From the NCBI RefSeq assembly GCF_010548305.1, contig NZ_JAAGLV010000005.1, positions 186,001-250,000 of the forward strand: a DNA stretch of 64,000 nt. Direction: 5' to 3'. The notes under the pieces are model-generated. The model had not been told where the DNA came from, ran no database searches, and was given only the letters and a program-made list of their open reading frames with translations. Below, piece after piece: positions 8,221 through 16,424 of this stretch (the stretch's first letter is position 1; every line of letters starts with the position of its first letter). Both the position numbers and the translations under genes were made by a program. Origin of the DNA: Streptomyces sp. SID13031 (GTDB lineage: Bacteria; Actinomycetota; Actinomycetes; Propionibacteriales; Kribbellaceae).

Positions 8221-8796
8221 TCAGGCAGGTTCTGTAGATGGGGTTCCACGGAGGTCTGCTTCTGCGGTGGTGGTTGTGCCTGCTTGGCGGTTGGGGGCCC
8301 GGTGGTATGTCCAGTAGAGGTTCGTGTGGGCGATGACCTTGTCGGGGGTCGGTGCGCCCCATTCGGATTGGTCTTCGGTGGTGTGGGCGTCGCTGACCAG
8401 GAGGGTGTCGTAGCCGCGGACGATGGCGCCATGCAGGGTCGAGCGGATGCACTCGTCGGTTTGGGCGCCGGCGATGACGAGTCGGCCGATCTGCTGGGCG
8501 GCGAGGACGGACTCCAGGTCGGTCTCCTCGAAGGAGTCGGGGTAGCGCTTGTGCACGACGGGCTCGGACTCCCCCTGCTTCAGCTCGGGGACGTACTGCC
8601 AGCCGTCGGTGCCGATCGGCATTCCCTCGTTGGAGTGCTGGATCCAGATCACCGGGACATCGTCGGCGCGGGCCTTGTCGACCAGGGTGGCGATGTTCGC
8701 GACGACGGCGTCGCGGTTGTACGAGCCCGCCATCACGTCGTTCTGCACGTCGATCACGACCAGGGCGGACCCCGGCCGGTCGTTCAGCGTCGTCAT
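8221..8796 (-). CDS. isochorismatase-family cysteine hydrolase
   Basis: 191-residue amidase-like hydrolase. The family's Asp-Lys-Cys triad is present: Asp in LVVIDVQNDV, Lys in VVHKRYPDSF, and Cys in GAQTDECIRST. ATG 8794-8796 is chosen because AAGGAGA lies seven bases upstream. The gene is divergent from a WYL-domain regulator that begins 113 nt away, a common arrangement for a regulator and its target. True isochorismatase activity is unlikely without siderophore genes nearby; nicotinamidase-like or other amide hydrolysis is more plausible. Confidence 0.85.
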   Translation of the reverse strand: MTTLNDRPGSALVVIDVQNDVMAGSYNRDAVVANIATLVDKARADDVPVIWIQHSNEGMPIGTDGWQYVPELKQGESEPVVHKRYPDSFEETDLESVLAAQQIGRLVIAGAQTDECIRSTLHGAIVRGYDTLLVSDAHTTEDQSEWGAPTPDKVIAHTNLYWTYHRAPNRQAGTTTTAEADLRGTPSTEPA

Positions 8797-8909
8797 CGCT
8801 GTCTCCTTCACCCGCTCGGCTGCTGTCGGCCCCAATGCTAGGAGGGCCCGTCGACAGTTTTCAGTCAAAGTTGTCAGCTGGTGAGCAGTTTGTTTGGGAG
8901 GATCGGTTC

Positions 8910-9860
8910 ATGCGTGCTGACCGGCTGGTGGCGACCTTGCTGCTGATGCAGGCTCGGGGGCGGGTGACCGCGGCCGAGCTGGCTCAGGAGCTGGAGATCT
9001 CCGTGGCGACGGCCCGGCGGGATCTGGAGGCTTTGTCGACGGCAGGGATCCCGGTCTATCCACAGCCTGGGCGCAACGGTGGATGGTCCCTGCTCGGTGG
9101 GGCGCGGACGGATCTGAGCGGTCTCAACGCGACCGAGGCGCAGGCGCTGTTCCTGCTCGTCGGGCCGGCCGCCTCCGTCGCGCCTGAGGCGAAGGCCGCG
9201 CTCAGGAAGTTGGTGCGGGCGTTGCCGGACACCTTCCGCGCGGATGCCGAGGCGGCGGCTGAGGCGGTGGTGATCGACCCGGCGCGCTGGGGCGAACACG
9301 TCAAGGAACGCCCCGAGATGGTCCGCCGCCTCCAGGACGCCGTCGTTCGGCGGGTGAAGGTCAGACTCCGGTATTCCGGCCGCGGTCGCGGCGAGACCGA
9401 GCGCCTCGTCGACCCGCTCGGCCTGATCGACAAGGACGACATCTGGTACTTGATCGCCGGCACCGACAAGGGCCAGCGCACCTTCCGGGTCGAGCGGATC
9501 AAGGATGCTGAGCTCACCGGCGTACCGGCTGTTCGGCCGGCCGATTTCGACCTCTCCACGGCGTGGAACCGGGTGGTGGAGGAAATGGAGCAGCAGCGGT
9601 CGTTGCTGGCGGCGACGTTGCTGATCGAGGAGCGTTTCGTCTGGGTGATGCAGGATCGCCATGGCCGGCACCTCGAGGTGGTCGGCCCGGTGGACGACGG
9701 CCGGATCAAGCTCCGCCTTACCGCGCCCACTCCCCTGATGATCGCCCAGAACCTGGCCGGCTGGGGTGCCACGATCGAAGTACTGGACCCACCGTCTGTA
9801 CAGGCCGAGCTCGCGCGGCTCGGGACGGAGCTCACGTCTCGCTACAGCGGGACGGCCTAG
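8910..9860 (+). CDS. HTH/WYL-domain transcriptional regulator
   Basis: Cytoplasmic regulator of 316 residues. The N-terminal winged helix (about 1-58: RLVATLLLMQARGRVTAAEL, then ISVATARRDLEAL) is DeoR/HTH-11 type. The central WYL domain covers about 130-210 (RRVKVRLRYSG, DPLGLIDKDDIWYLIAG, RTFRVERI), and a WCX-type C-terminal region follows. Start ATG 8910 has GGGAGG nine bases upstream. WYL proteins bind small ligands or nucleic acids and usually regulate neighbours; the divergent isochorismatase gene is the obvious candidate target. Confidence 0.85.
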   Translation: MRADRLVATLLLMQARGRVTAAELAQELEISVATARRDLEALSTAGIPVYPQPGRNGGWSLLGGARTDLSGLNATEAQALFLLVGPAASVAPEAKAALRKLVRALPDTFRADAEAAAEAVVIDPARWGEHVKERPEMVRRLQDAVVRRVKVRLRYSGRGRGETERLVDPLGLIDKDDIWYLIAGTDKGQRTFRVERIKDAELTGVPAVRPADFDLSTAWNRVVEEMEQQRSLLAATLLIEERFVWVMQDRHGRHLEVVGPVDDGRIKLRLTAPTPLMIAQNLAGWGATIEVLDPPSVQAELARLGTELTSRYSGTA

Positions 9861-9868
9861 CCGAGTCT

Positions 9869-10321
9869 CTACAGCGGGATCGAGTAGAGGATGAAACCGC
9901 GGTTCTCGGCGACCTGGTCGTAGAGGCGGCGGGCGGTCGCGTTGGACTCGTGCGTCGACCAGTAGACGCGTCCGCAGTTCCTGTCGGCGGCCCACTCGGT
10001 GACAGCTGCGATCAGAGCCCGGCCGACGCCACGGCCGCGGGCCGCCGGGGTGGTGAAAAGGTCTTGTAGATAACAGGAATCGGCCGAGGTGGTGCTCGCG
10101 TGGGTGAGGAAATGCACGATGCCGGCCACCTCGCCGTCGATTCTGGCGGCCAGCGCGTGAATGCGGGTACCGGCCTGGAATTCCGCCCAGGAATGGTCGA
10201 AGAATTCGGCCGGCATGGTCCGTCCGTAGAATTCGTTGTAGCCGGCGAAGAGCTGCTGCCAGCGCTCACGGTCGGCCGGTTCTAGCGGGCCGACGGTCAG
10301 TTTCAGGGAGTCGCTCATCAA
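9869..10321 (-). CDS. GNAT-family N-acetyltransferase
   Basis: 150-residue acyl-CoA-dependent acetyltransferase. The acetyl-CoA-binding motif A is clear (LQDLFTTPAARGRGVGRALI), preceded by strand GEVAGIVHFL and followed by the C-terminal NATARRLYDQ helix and a final strand. Start is ATG 10321 or the next codon, also ATG (10318). The gene converges on the WYL regulator, with stop codons 8 nt apart. No substrate can be assigned. Confidence 0.8.
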   Translation of the reverse strand: MMSDSLKLTVGPLEPADRERWQQLFAGYNEFYGRTMPAEFFDHSWAEFQAGTRIHALAARIDGEVAGIVHFLTHASTTSADSCYLQDLFTTPAARGRGVGRALIAAVTEWAADRNCGRVYWSTHESNATARRLYDQVAENRGFILYSIPL

Positions 10322-10474
10322 GCATCCTTCGAGGTTCGGTGACGGATGGGGACCGGGTGATGACGCGCGGTGGCGATCAGGTCACCGTTTCATACCGGAG
10401 TGGGTGGCTGAAGTCTTTCGATGAGTAGGGTGCGGTGTTCGGTGATGTCCCAAATCGAGTAACAGGATTCATTC

Positions 10475-11374
10475 GTGACCACTCCCCCTCAGCAACCGCC
10501 GTTCCAGCCCGGCGGTGGCGGCTATGTTCCCCCGCCCGGTCAGCCGCCTTACGGTCAGCCCCCATACGGGCAGCCGCAGCCGCCCTACCAGCAGCCGGGT
10601 CAGCCGCAGGGTCAGCCGCCGTTCCCGCAGTACGGGCCGGGTGGACCGCAGGGCGGGCAGTACCAACAACCTCAGCCGGGCCAGCCGCCTTACGGTCAGC
10701 CCCCATACGGGCAGCCGCAGCCGCCGTACCAGCCTCAGCCGCAACCAGGGCAGTACCCGCAGGGGCAGTTGCAGTGCCGGTTCTGTGGTGGAGTGCCGGC
10801 CGTCGAGGCGACCGTGCGCGGTCACCAGGGCTTCATCGTGTTGATGCGCTTCCTGAAGCTGCAGGGTCCGTTCTGCAAGACCTGTGGCACGGCGGCGACC
10901 CGCGACCTGACCGCGAAGAGCATGTGGCAGGGCTGGTGGGGTATCGCGTCGTTGATCATCAACCCGATCACGATGTTCTTGAACCTCGGCACCTACTCGA
11001 AGTTCAAGAACCTGCCCGAGCCGGCGCCGGGTGCGCCCGGCCGGCCGATGGATCCGGGCAAACCGCTGTTCAAGCGCCCGGTCGCGCTCGGCCTGCTGCT
11101 CCCGATCGTGGTCATCGCGCTGCTTGTCACGCTCGCCAACCTGACCAGCGAGCCGTCGGCCGCGGTCGGTTCGTGCGTCTACAACAAGGGCACCGCGGCG
11201 AAGCCGAACGTGAAGGTCGTCGACTGCACCGCCAGCGAGGCGGACTACAAGGTGGTCGGCCGGATCGACGGCACCGCGAACGGCGACGAGTGCGCCCGCT
11301 TCGAGGACTCGACCGTGTCCTACACCGACGAGAGCCGCTCCAAGAAGTACACCCTCTGCCTGGCGCCCAACTAG
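10475..11374 (+). CDS. proline/glutamine-rich membrane protein with double CxxC motif (LppU-like C terminus)
   Basis: 299 residues from GTG 10475. Residues 1-100 are a disordered Pro/Gln/Gly/Tyr tail containing the unit PPYGQPPYGQPQPPYQ twice. A zinc-ribbon-like pair, Cys101/Cys104 and Cys134/Cys137, follows, then a hydrophobic amphipathic stretch (154-170). A transmembrane helix lies at about 203-222. The C-terminal outside domain has conserved-looking Cys residues (GSCVYNK, VDCTAS, ECARFE, YTLCLAPN) and resembles the LppU/SCO3897-type domain. Function is unknown. The tail may bind other envelope or division proteins, as Pro-rich actinobacterial tails often do (inference). Confidence 0.75.
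   Translation: MTTPPQQPPFQPGGGGYVPPPGQPPYGQPPYGQPQPPYQQPGQPQGQPPFPQYGPGGPQGGQYQQPQPGQPPYGQPPYGQPQPPYQPQPQPGQYPQGQLQCRFCGGVPAVEATVRGHQGFIVLMRFLKLQGPFCKTCGTAATRDLTAKSMWQGWWGIASLIINPITMFLNLGTYSKFKNLPEPAPGAPGRPMDPGKPLFKRPVALGLLLPIVVIALLVTLANLTSEPSAAVGSCVYNKGTAAKPNVKVVDCTASEADYKVVGRIDGTANGDECARFEDSTVSYTDESRSKKYTLCLAPN
10541..10725 (+). repeat. 44-bp exact direct repeat inside the Pro-rich tail
   Basis: Positions 10541-10584 and 10682-10725 are identical over 44 nt, 141 nt apart, and encode the two copies of the PPYGQPPYGQPQPP unit. Exact identity at synonymous sites suggests a recent in-frame duplication, and such tails change length easily by slippage or recombination. Confidence 0.9.
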
Positions 11375-11383
11375 TACTGCGCT

Positions 11384-11414
11384 CCGCCCGGCCGCCAGTT
11401 GAGCGGCCGGGCGG
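11384..11414. terminator. bidirectional hairpin terminator
   Basis: A perfect 12-bp stem (11384-11395 with 11403-11414, arm CCGCCCGGCCGC) and 7-nt loop sits between two converging genes. There is no T-run, as is usual for actinobacterial terminators. Confidence 0.75.
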
Positions 11415-11424
11415 GCAAGCCACG

Positions 11425-11850
11425 TCAGACGTAGTAGCCGTCGACGGGCACCCGGGCCTCGTCGTACAGGGCTGGGCCTTCTTGAGGTACCGCTGCGAAG
11501 CCGCCGCCCGGCTTGAGGCCGTTGAGTTGCTCGCCGGATAGTGCGTAGACGACCTGGCCGAGGCCGGAGCGTTCGATGGCGCCGGTGCACATGCCGCACG
11601 GCTGGCAGCTCGTGTACATCGTGGTGCCGGCTGCGGTGTCGGCGTCCAGTTCCCGGGCGGCCCATTTGGCGAGCTTGAGTTCGGGGTGGGCGCTGATGTC
11701 GCCTTCGGTGATGCTCGTGTTGTGGTCCTCGGCGATCACCGTGCCGTCGGGGCCGACGAGCAGTGAGCCGAACGGTGGGTTGCCGGACTCCCGAGCCGTC
11801 GCGGCCAGGGCGATCGCGTGGCGCAGGAAGTCTTCTGCTTCGGGGGTCAC
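11425..11850 (-). CDS. nucleoside/base deaminase (cytidine-deaminase superfamily)
   Basis: 141-residue zinc hydrolase of the guanine/cytosine/tRNA-adenosine deaminase type. Zinc ligands are His in HPELKLAKWA and the cysteines in PCGMC; the catalytic Glu is that of HPE, where HAE is usual. The common SEPCxMC context reads SCQPCGMC. The strand GNPPFGSLLVGPDG is typical of the fold. GTG 11850 overlaps the stop of the upstream LLM oxidoreductase by 4 nt, so the two are translationally coupled. Substrate not determined; guanine- or nucleoside-deaminase-like. Confidence 0.85.
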   Translation of the reverse strand: MTPEAEDFLRHAIALAATARESGNPPFGSLLVGPDGTVIAEDHNTSITEGDISAHPELKLAKWAARELDADTAAGTTMYTSCQPCGMCTGAIERSGLGQVVYALSGEQLNGLKPGGGFAAVPQEGPALYDEARVPVDGYYV

Positions 11851-12701
11851 AACTGCTCCAGTTCTTTGCGTTGCCAGGACGCCGCGACGGTCGCGAGGTC
11901 CTTCCAGGCGTACTGCGGTCGTTCGGTCTCGGCCGGATCGCCACCGAAGGGATCCAGCACTACGGTCGCCGCACCCAATTGCCGCAACTCCTCCAGGTCG
12001 CTCAGCACCTGGTCGATCGATCCCTCCCCCGCCACCCGCTCCGCGTCGGGCAGGGGCGCCGGGGTGAGCCGCAACATGATCCGCGGCGCAAACCCTGGTA
12101 CAGCGCGGCCCTCCTCGTCGGCCAGCTCCTTCAGGCGAGCCAGCTTGTCGCGCATCCAGTCGACGCGCTGGCGCAGTGGATGCCATGCATCTCCGAGCTG
12201 TACTGCGCGCCGCAGCCCGGCGTCGCTGCCACCGCCGACCCAGATCGGGATGTGGCCGGCGCGGTAGTCGGCGTCGTTCGCCCATGCCGTGCGGACGTCA
12301 CGGATCAGCTCGTCGGTGAGCTTGCCGCGGCGGGTGAAGTCGACGCCGAGCGCCTCGAACTCCTGTCGCGCCCAGCCCACCCCGAGCCCGAGCACGAAGC
12401 GCCCGCCGCTCAATGCGTTGAGGTTGGCGGCCATCCGCGCGACCAGCAACGGATGCCGGTACGGCGCGATCAGTACCGTCGTACCGAGGCCGATCCGGGT
12501 GAACCCGGCCAGCCAGCTGAGCGTGGTGAAGGGCTCGTAGAAGGGTGCCGGGTACTGCACCGCGACGTCGGGCGTGATTGCGACATGGTCGGAGACCATC
12601 AGCCGGTCGTAGCCGAGCCTTTCGACGGTCTGGGCCCAGTCGCGGAGCCGGCCGGGGTCGGTACCGGGGCCGAAGTTGGGGACGTTCACGGCGAGTTGCA
12701 C
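11847..12701 (-). CDS. LLM-class F420-dependent oxidoreductase
   Basis: 284-residue TIM-barrel luciferase-like monooxygenase/oxidoreductase. It has the N-terminal strand LAVNVPNFGPG, the SDHVAI motif, TTLSWLAGFT, LGTTVLIAPYRHP and the flavin-phosphate-binding LGLGVGWARQEFEALGV. The later blocks HIPIWVGGGSDAG and LGDAWHP are typical of actinobacterial F420-using subfamilies. First gene of a two-gene unit with the deaminase (4-nt overlap). The upstream region is short and divergent from the Lrp regulator. Substrate unknown. Confidence 0.85.
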   Translation of the reverse strand: MQLAVNVPNFGPGTDPGRLRDWAQTVERLGYDRLMVSDHVAITPDVAVQYPAPFYEPFTTLSWLAGFTRIGLGTTVLIAPYRHPLLVARMAANLNALSGGRFVLGLGVGWARQEFEALGVDFTRRGKLTDELIRDVRTAWANDADYRAGHIPIWVGGGSDAGLRRAVQLGDAWHPLRQRVDWMRDKLARLKELADEEGRAVPGFAPRIMLRLTPAPLPDAERVAGEGSIDQVLSDLEELRQLGAATVVLDPFGGDPAETERPQYAWKDLATVAASWQRKELEQL

Positions 12702-12794
12702 CCGTTCAGGCTATCCAGCCGGAATGGCCCGTTTGAAGAGATTCCTCGGCGAAAACCGCCCTTGGGGCCGTGGATTCACCGGTAGATTCGCTGG

Positions 12795-13289
12795 ATGACC
12801 GAGACCCCACAAATGCTGACCCCACCCCGCCACCCCAGTCAGGTTGATCCGACCGACTGGGCGATCCTGGTCGAGGTGCAGCGCGACGGCCGGATCCCGC
12901 TGACCGAGCTGGGCCGGCGGGTGAACCTCAGCGCGTCCGCGACCACGGAGCGGTTGAAGCGGCTGGAGGCGACCGGCGTGATCAGCGGCTATCGCGCCGA
13001 CGTCGACCTCGCGAAGGTGGGGTTCGCGGTGCTGGCCGTCGTACGGCTCAAGTATCCCGGCAACAAGCACGACCCGCTGAAGAAGCTGCTCGAGCGCCGC
13101 TTCGAGATCCTGGAGTGCCTGCGCACGACCGGCGACGACTGCTACTCCCTCAAGGTCGCGGCCGGGTCGATGGCGCACCTGGAGGAACTCGTCAACGAGC
13201 TGACCGAGTTCGGCAGCACCACCACCAACCTCGTCTACAGCCAGACCCAGCCCTACCGAGGCCCCCAGGCGCCGCCGCCGGAGCTGTAG
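12795..13289 (+). CDS. Lrp/AsnC-family transcriptional regulator
   Basis: 164-residue regulator with an N-terminal HTH (about 20-65: DWAILVEVQRDGRIPLTELG, VNLSASATTERLKRLEATG) and a RAM/AsnC ligand-sensing domain (about 75-150). It begins with ATG 12795, and its stop is immediately next to the stop of the converging OsmC gene. It is divergent from the LLM oxidoreductase gene, 93 nt apart, a plausible local target. The extra proline-rich C-terminal end is common in actinobacterial members. Effector amino acid unknown. Confidence 0.9.
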   Translation: MTETPQMLTPPRHPSQVDPTDWAILVEVQRDGRIPLTELGRRVNLSASATTERLKRLEATGVISGYRADVDLAKVGFAVLAVVRLKYPGNKHDPLKKLLERRFEILECLRTTGDDCYSLKVAAGSMAHLEELVNELTEFGSTTTNLVYSQTQPYRGPQAPPPEL

Positions 13290-13290
13290 G

Positions 13291-13734
13291 TCAGCCGAAG
13301 AGGGTGGTCGTGACCGGGGTGCCCAGTTCCACCGTGCGGCTGACGGTGCACAGGCGGTCGTGGGACATCTTGATCGCGCGCGGCAGTGCCTCACGGGCCT
13401 TGTCGCCGTCTTCGCCCTCGGGGAAGGTGATGATGAACTCGACCGCGAGGTTCTCGATCCGGTTGCCCTGCTCGGGGTCGCGGACCTTGTCGCCGCTGAC
13501 CGTCGCGCGGAACTCGGTCGGCTCGGCCCGGCGGCTCGTCACGACGTCGACGTCGATCGCCGAGCAGGTGCCGATCGCGGCCAGCAGCAGCTCGACCGGG
13601 GTGAAGTCGGTGTCGGTCTCGCCGCCGGAGCCGACCGACAGGCTGCCGCCGCGGATGTTGCGGACCTCGTACTTGCTGTTGGCGGTGCGCTCGAACTGCA
13701 CCTGCCGGCGGGTGTCGTCGCCCATATCCGTCAC
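13291..13734 (-). CDS. OsmC-family peroxide-reduction/stress protein
   Basis: 147 residues from GTG 13734; ATG 13725 is a possible start three residues in. OsmC/Ohr fold: TDFTPVELLLAAIGTCSAID carries the first redox Cys of the family, and the second would be in the helix HDRLCTVSRTVE. Such proteins reduce organic hydroperoxides. It lies 21 nt downstream of the NAD(P)-binding protein gene on the same strand, with an inverted repeat in the gap, and is probably co-transcribed with it. Confidence 0.88.
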   Translation of the reverse strand: MTDMGDDTRRQVQFERTANSKYEVRNIRGGSLSVGSGGETDTDFTPVELLLAAIGTCSAIDVDVVTSRRAEPTEFRATVSGDKVRDPEQGNRIENLAVEFIITFPEGEDGDKAREALPRAIKMSHDRLCTVSRTVELGTPVTTTLFG

Positions 13735-13739
13735 AATCT

Positions 13740-13754
13740 GTTGCCAGCGGCAAC
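13740..13754. promoter_or_regulatory. small inverted repeat before osmC-like gene
   Basis: GTTGCCAGCGGCAAC forms a perfect 6-bp stem with a 3-nt loop in the 21-nt gap between the two minus-strand genes. It could be a small RNA hairpin affecting translation of the second gene, or chance. Short. Confidence 0.25.
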
Positions 13755-13755
13755 G

Positions 13756-14409
13756 TCAGAGGGTGGCCAGGGCCTCGGCGGCCGGGGTGTCGCCGGCGAT
13801 CAGCTCGAGGGTGCGGCCGATCGCGCCGGGGGTGTTGCACAGGCCCGCCAGGACGAGCGCGACGTCGTCGCGGGTGACGCTGCCGCGTCCGGTCTTGTCG
13901 GCGAGCAGTACCAGACCGGTGCCGGGGTCGTTGGTGAGCGATCCCGGGCGCAGCACGGTCCAGTCGAGCCCGTCGCGGGCGCGCAGGTTGTCCTCGGCGG
14001 CCTTCTTGGCCTTCAGATAGATCGTGAAGTCGTCGGCGGGATCCAGCTCGTCGGCCCGGTCGGCACCCATCGAGCTGACCTGCACGTGCCGCCGTACGCC
14101 GGCCTGCTCGGCCGCGTCGGCGAGCAGGCCGGCGGCACCGCGGTCGACGGCGTCCTTGCGGTCGTTCCCGCTGCCCGGCCCGGCACCGGCCGAGAAGATC
14201 GCGACGTCCGCGCCGGCCAGCACCTTGGCGACGTCGTCGACCTCGGCCGACTCCAGGTCCAGTACTGCGGCCTCGCCGCCGGCCGCCTCGATATCGGCCT
14301 CGTGCGCGGGGTTGCGCACCAGCCCGACGACCGAGTGCCCGTCCGCGGTGAGCAGCTTCGTCAGCCGCAGCGCGATCTGTCCATGTCCACCAGCTATTAC
14401 GACTCGCAT
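13756..14409 (-). CDS. NAD(P)H-binding atypical SDR-family protein
   Basis: 217-residue Rossmann protein. The dinucleotide-binding loop is GGHGQIA within MRVVIAGGHGQIALRLTKLL. The remaining features fit the atypical SDR/NmrA-like YwnB group: DLESAEVDDVAKVLAGAD, HVQVSSMGAD, YLKAKKAAEDNLR with the Tyr/Lys pair, and WTVLRPGSLT. It is the first gene of a pair with the OsmC-like gene, suggesting a stress-related redox role (inference). It converges on nothing and is separated from the propionyl-CoA synthetase gene by 65 nt. Confidence 0.85.
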   Translation of the reverse strand: MRVVIAGGHGQIALRLTKLLTADGHSVVGLVRNPAHEADIEAAGGEAAVLDLESAEVDDVAKVLAGADVAIFSAGAGPGSGNDRKDAVDRGAAGLLADAAEQAGVRRHVQVSSMGADRADELDPADDFTIYLKAKKAAEDNLRARDGLDWTVLRPGSLTNDPGTGLVLLADKTGRGSVTRDDVALVLAGLCNTPGAIGRTLELIAGDTPAAEALATL

Positions 14410-14474
14410 ACCCCCGAGCCTAAGTCACCACCGATACACATGTTTGCCCCCGGTGCCGGCGCAGCCGCTGAGCG

Positions 14475-16355
14475 TCACGAGTCGTGCCGCAGGATCGGGC
14501 GGAGCGCGTCCAGCACGCCGGCGTCCTCGATTGTCGACGGGACCGGTTCGTCGCGGCCGTCGGCGATGCCGCGCATCGTCTTGCGCAGGATCTTGCCCGA
14601 CCGCGTCTTCGGCAGCGCATCCACGACGGCCACCTCCCGGAACGCCGCCACCGGCCCGATGTCCCGGCGTACCGCGGCGACCAGCTCCGCCTGCAGCGCT
14701 TCCGGCGAGATCGTCGTGCCCGCCTTCAGTACGACGAGTCCGCGCGGCAGTTGTCCCTTCAAAGCGTCGTGCACTCCGATCACCGCGCACTCCGCCACCG
14801 CAGGATGCGCGGCGAGGACGGCCTCCATGCTGCCAGTCGACAGGCGGTGCCCTGCCACGTTGATCACGTCATCGGTCCGGCCCATCACGAAGACATAGCC
14901 GTCGGCATCGACGTACCCCGAGTCGCCGGTCAGGTAGTACCCGTCGTACCGGCTCAGGTAGTTGTCGATGTAGCGCTGGTCGTCTCCCCACAGGGTCGGC
15001 AACGCGCCCGGCGGCAGCGGCAGCTTGATCGCGATCGACCCCTCCTCCCCCGCAGGCAGCCGGCTACCGGCGCCATCAAGGACCTGCACATCCCACCCGG
15101 GCAGCGGCACAGTGGCCGACCCGGGCTTGACCGGCAGCGGCTCGAGACCGCGCGGGTTCGCGACGATCGGCCAGCCGGTCTCGGTCTGCCACCAGTGATC
15201 CACCACCGGTACGCCGAGCTTGTCGTGAGCCCAGCGATACGTCTCGGGGTCGAGTCGCTCGCCGGCCAGGAAGAGCGTCTTGAACCCGTCCAGCCTGTAC
15301 TTCGACAGCTCGCGCGCCTCGGGATCGACCTTCTTGATCGCCCGGAGTGCGGTCGGCGCCGTGAAGAGCGCTTTCACGCGATGCTCGGAGATCACCCGCC
15401 AGAAGGCGCCCGCGTCCGGCGTACCGACGGGCTTGCCTTCGTAGAGCACGGTGGTGGCGCCGATCAGCAGCGGCGCGTAGACGATGTAGGAGTGCCCGAC
15501 GACCCAGCCGACATCGGAGGCGGTCCACCAGACGTCGCCGGGCTTGATGTCGTAGACGGCGCCCATCGTCCAGGCGAGCGCGACCGCATGGCCGCCGTTG
15601 TCGCGGACGACACCTTTCGGCTTGCCGGTCGTACCGGAGGTGTAGAGCACGTAGAGCGGGTCGGTCGCGGCGACGGGCACCGGATCGGCCGGGATCGCGC
15701 CAGAGATCGCGCTCTCCCAGGAAAGATCGCGCTCTCCGAGCTTCCCGAGCGCTTGTTCGCGTTGCAGCACCACGGTCCACTCGGGCTGGTGGGCCGAGAG
15801 TTCGAGGGCGGTGTCGATGATCGGCTTGTACTCGACCACCCGGGTCGGCTCGATGCCGCAGGAGGCCGCGACGATCACCTTGGGTGTCGCGTCGTCGATC
15901 CGTGCGGCGAGCTCCTTCGGGGCGAACCCACCGAAGACGACCGAGTGGACCGCGCCGAGTCGCGCGCAGGCGAGCATCGTGATCACGGCCTCGGGGATCA
16001 TCGGCAGGTAGACGATCACCCGATCACCGACCCCGACGCCCAGACCGCGCAGCGCACCCGCGAAGACAGCCACCTCGTCGCGCAGCTCGGTATACGTGTA
16101 GCTGCGGGTGGTACCGGTGACTGGTGAGTCGTAGATCAGGGCGGTCCGGTCGCCGAGCCCGGCCTCGATGTGGCGATCGAGCGCGTTGTACGACGTATTG
16201 AGCTCGCCATCGGGGAACCAGCGGTAGATCGGTGCCGCAGAGTCGTCGAGTGCTCGCGTGGGTGGCCTGGTCCAGCTGATTGCGCCGGCCGCTTCCAGCC
16301 AGAACCCCTCCGGGTCCGTCAGGCTGCGGCGGTGACTGTCCTCGTACGCGCCCAT
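14475..16355 (-). CDS. prpE: propionyl-CoA synthetase (AMP-forming)
   Basis: 626-residue acyl-CoA synthetase of the acetyl/propionyl type. It activates propionate (or acetate) with ATP and CoA through an acyl-adenylate. The N-terminal ACAS segment begins YEDSHRRSLTDPEGFW. Adenylation motifs A3 (YTSGTTGKPKGVVR) and A5 (HWWQTETGWP), the hinge NVAGHRLSTG and the catalytic lysine loop KTRSGKILRKT are all present. That lysine is the residue usually acetylated by Pat-type enzymes, one of which is encoded at 53882-56602. Length and the absence of acetyl-CoA-synthetase-specific insertions favour PrpE, but acetate use cannot be excluded. Confidence 0.85.
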   Translation of the reverse strand: MGAYEDSHRRSLTDPEGFWLEAAGAISWTRPPTRALDDSAAPIYRWFPDGELNTSYNALDRHIEAGLGDRTALIYDSPVTGTTRSYTYTELRDEVAVFAGALRGLGVGVGDRVIVYLPMIPEAVITMLACARLGAVHSVVFGGFAPKELAARIDDATPKVIVAASCGIEPTRVVEYKPIIDTALELSAHQPEWTVVLQREQALGKLGERDLSWESAISGAIPADPVPVAATDPLYVLYTSGTTGKPKGVVRDNGGHAVALAWTMGAVYDIKPGDVWWTASDVGWVVGHSYIVYAPLLIGATTVLYEGKPVGTPDAGAFWRVISEHRVKALFTAPTALRAIKKVDPEARELSKYRLDGFKTLFLAGERLDPETYRWAHDKLGVPVVDHWWQTETGWPIVANPRGLEPLPVKPGSATVPLPGWDVQVLDGAGSRLPAGEEGSIAIKLPLPPGALPTLWGDDQRYIDNYLSRYDGYYLTGDSGYVDADGYVFVMGRTDDVINVAGHRLSTGSMEAVLAAHPAVAECAVIGVHDALKGQLPRGLVVLKAGTTISPEALQAELVAAVRRDIGPVAAFREVAVVDALPKTRSGKILRKTMRGIADGRDEPVPSTIEDAGVLDALRPILRHDS

Positions 16356-16424
16356 CTGGTCGCCTCCAATTCATCGTGAAGCTCGACCCACGGTAGTCCT
16401 GATCCGCGTGGCAGGGTGGGACAC

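Noticed and set aside
14484..16127. 547-codon plus-strand reading under prpE
   Set aside because: Antisense of the synthetase with low-complexity Arg/His composition and no recognisable domain.
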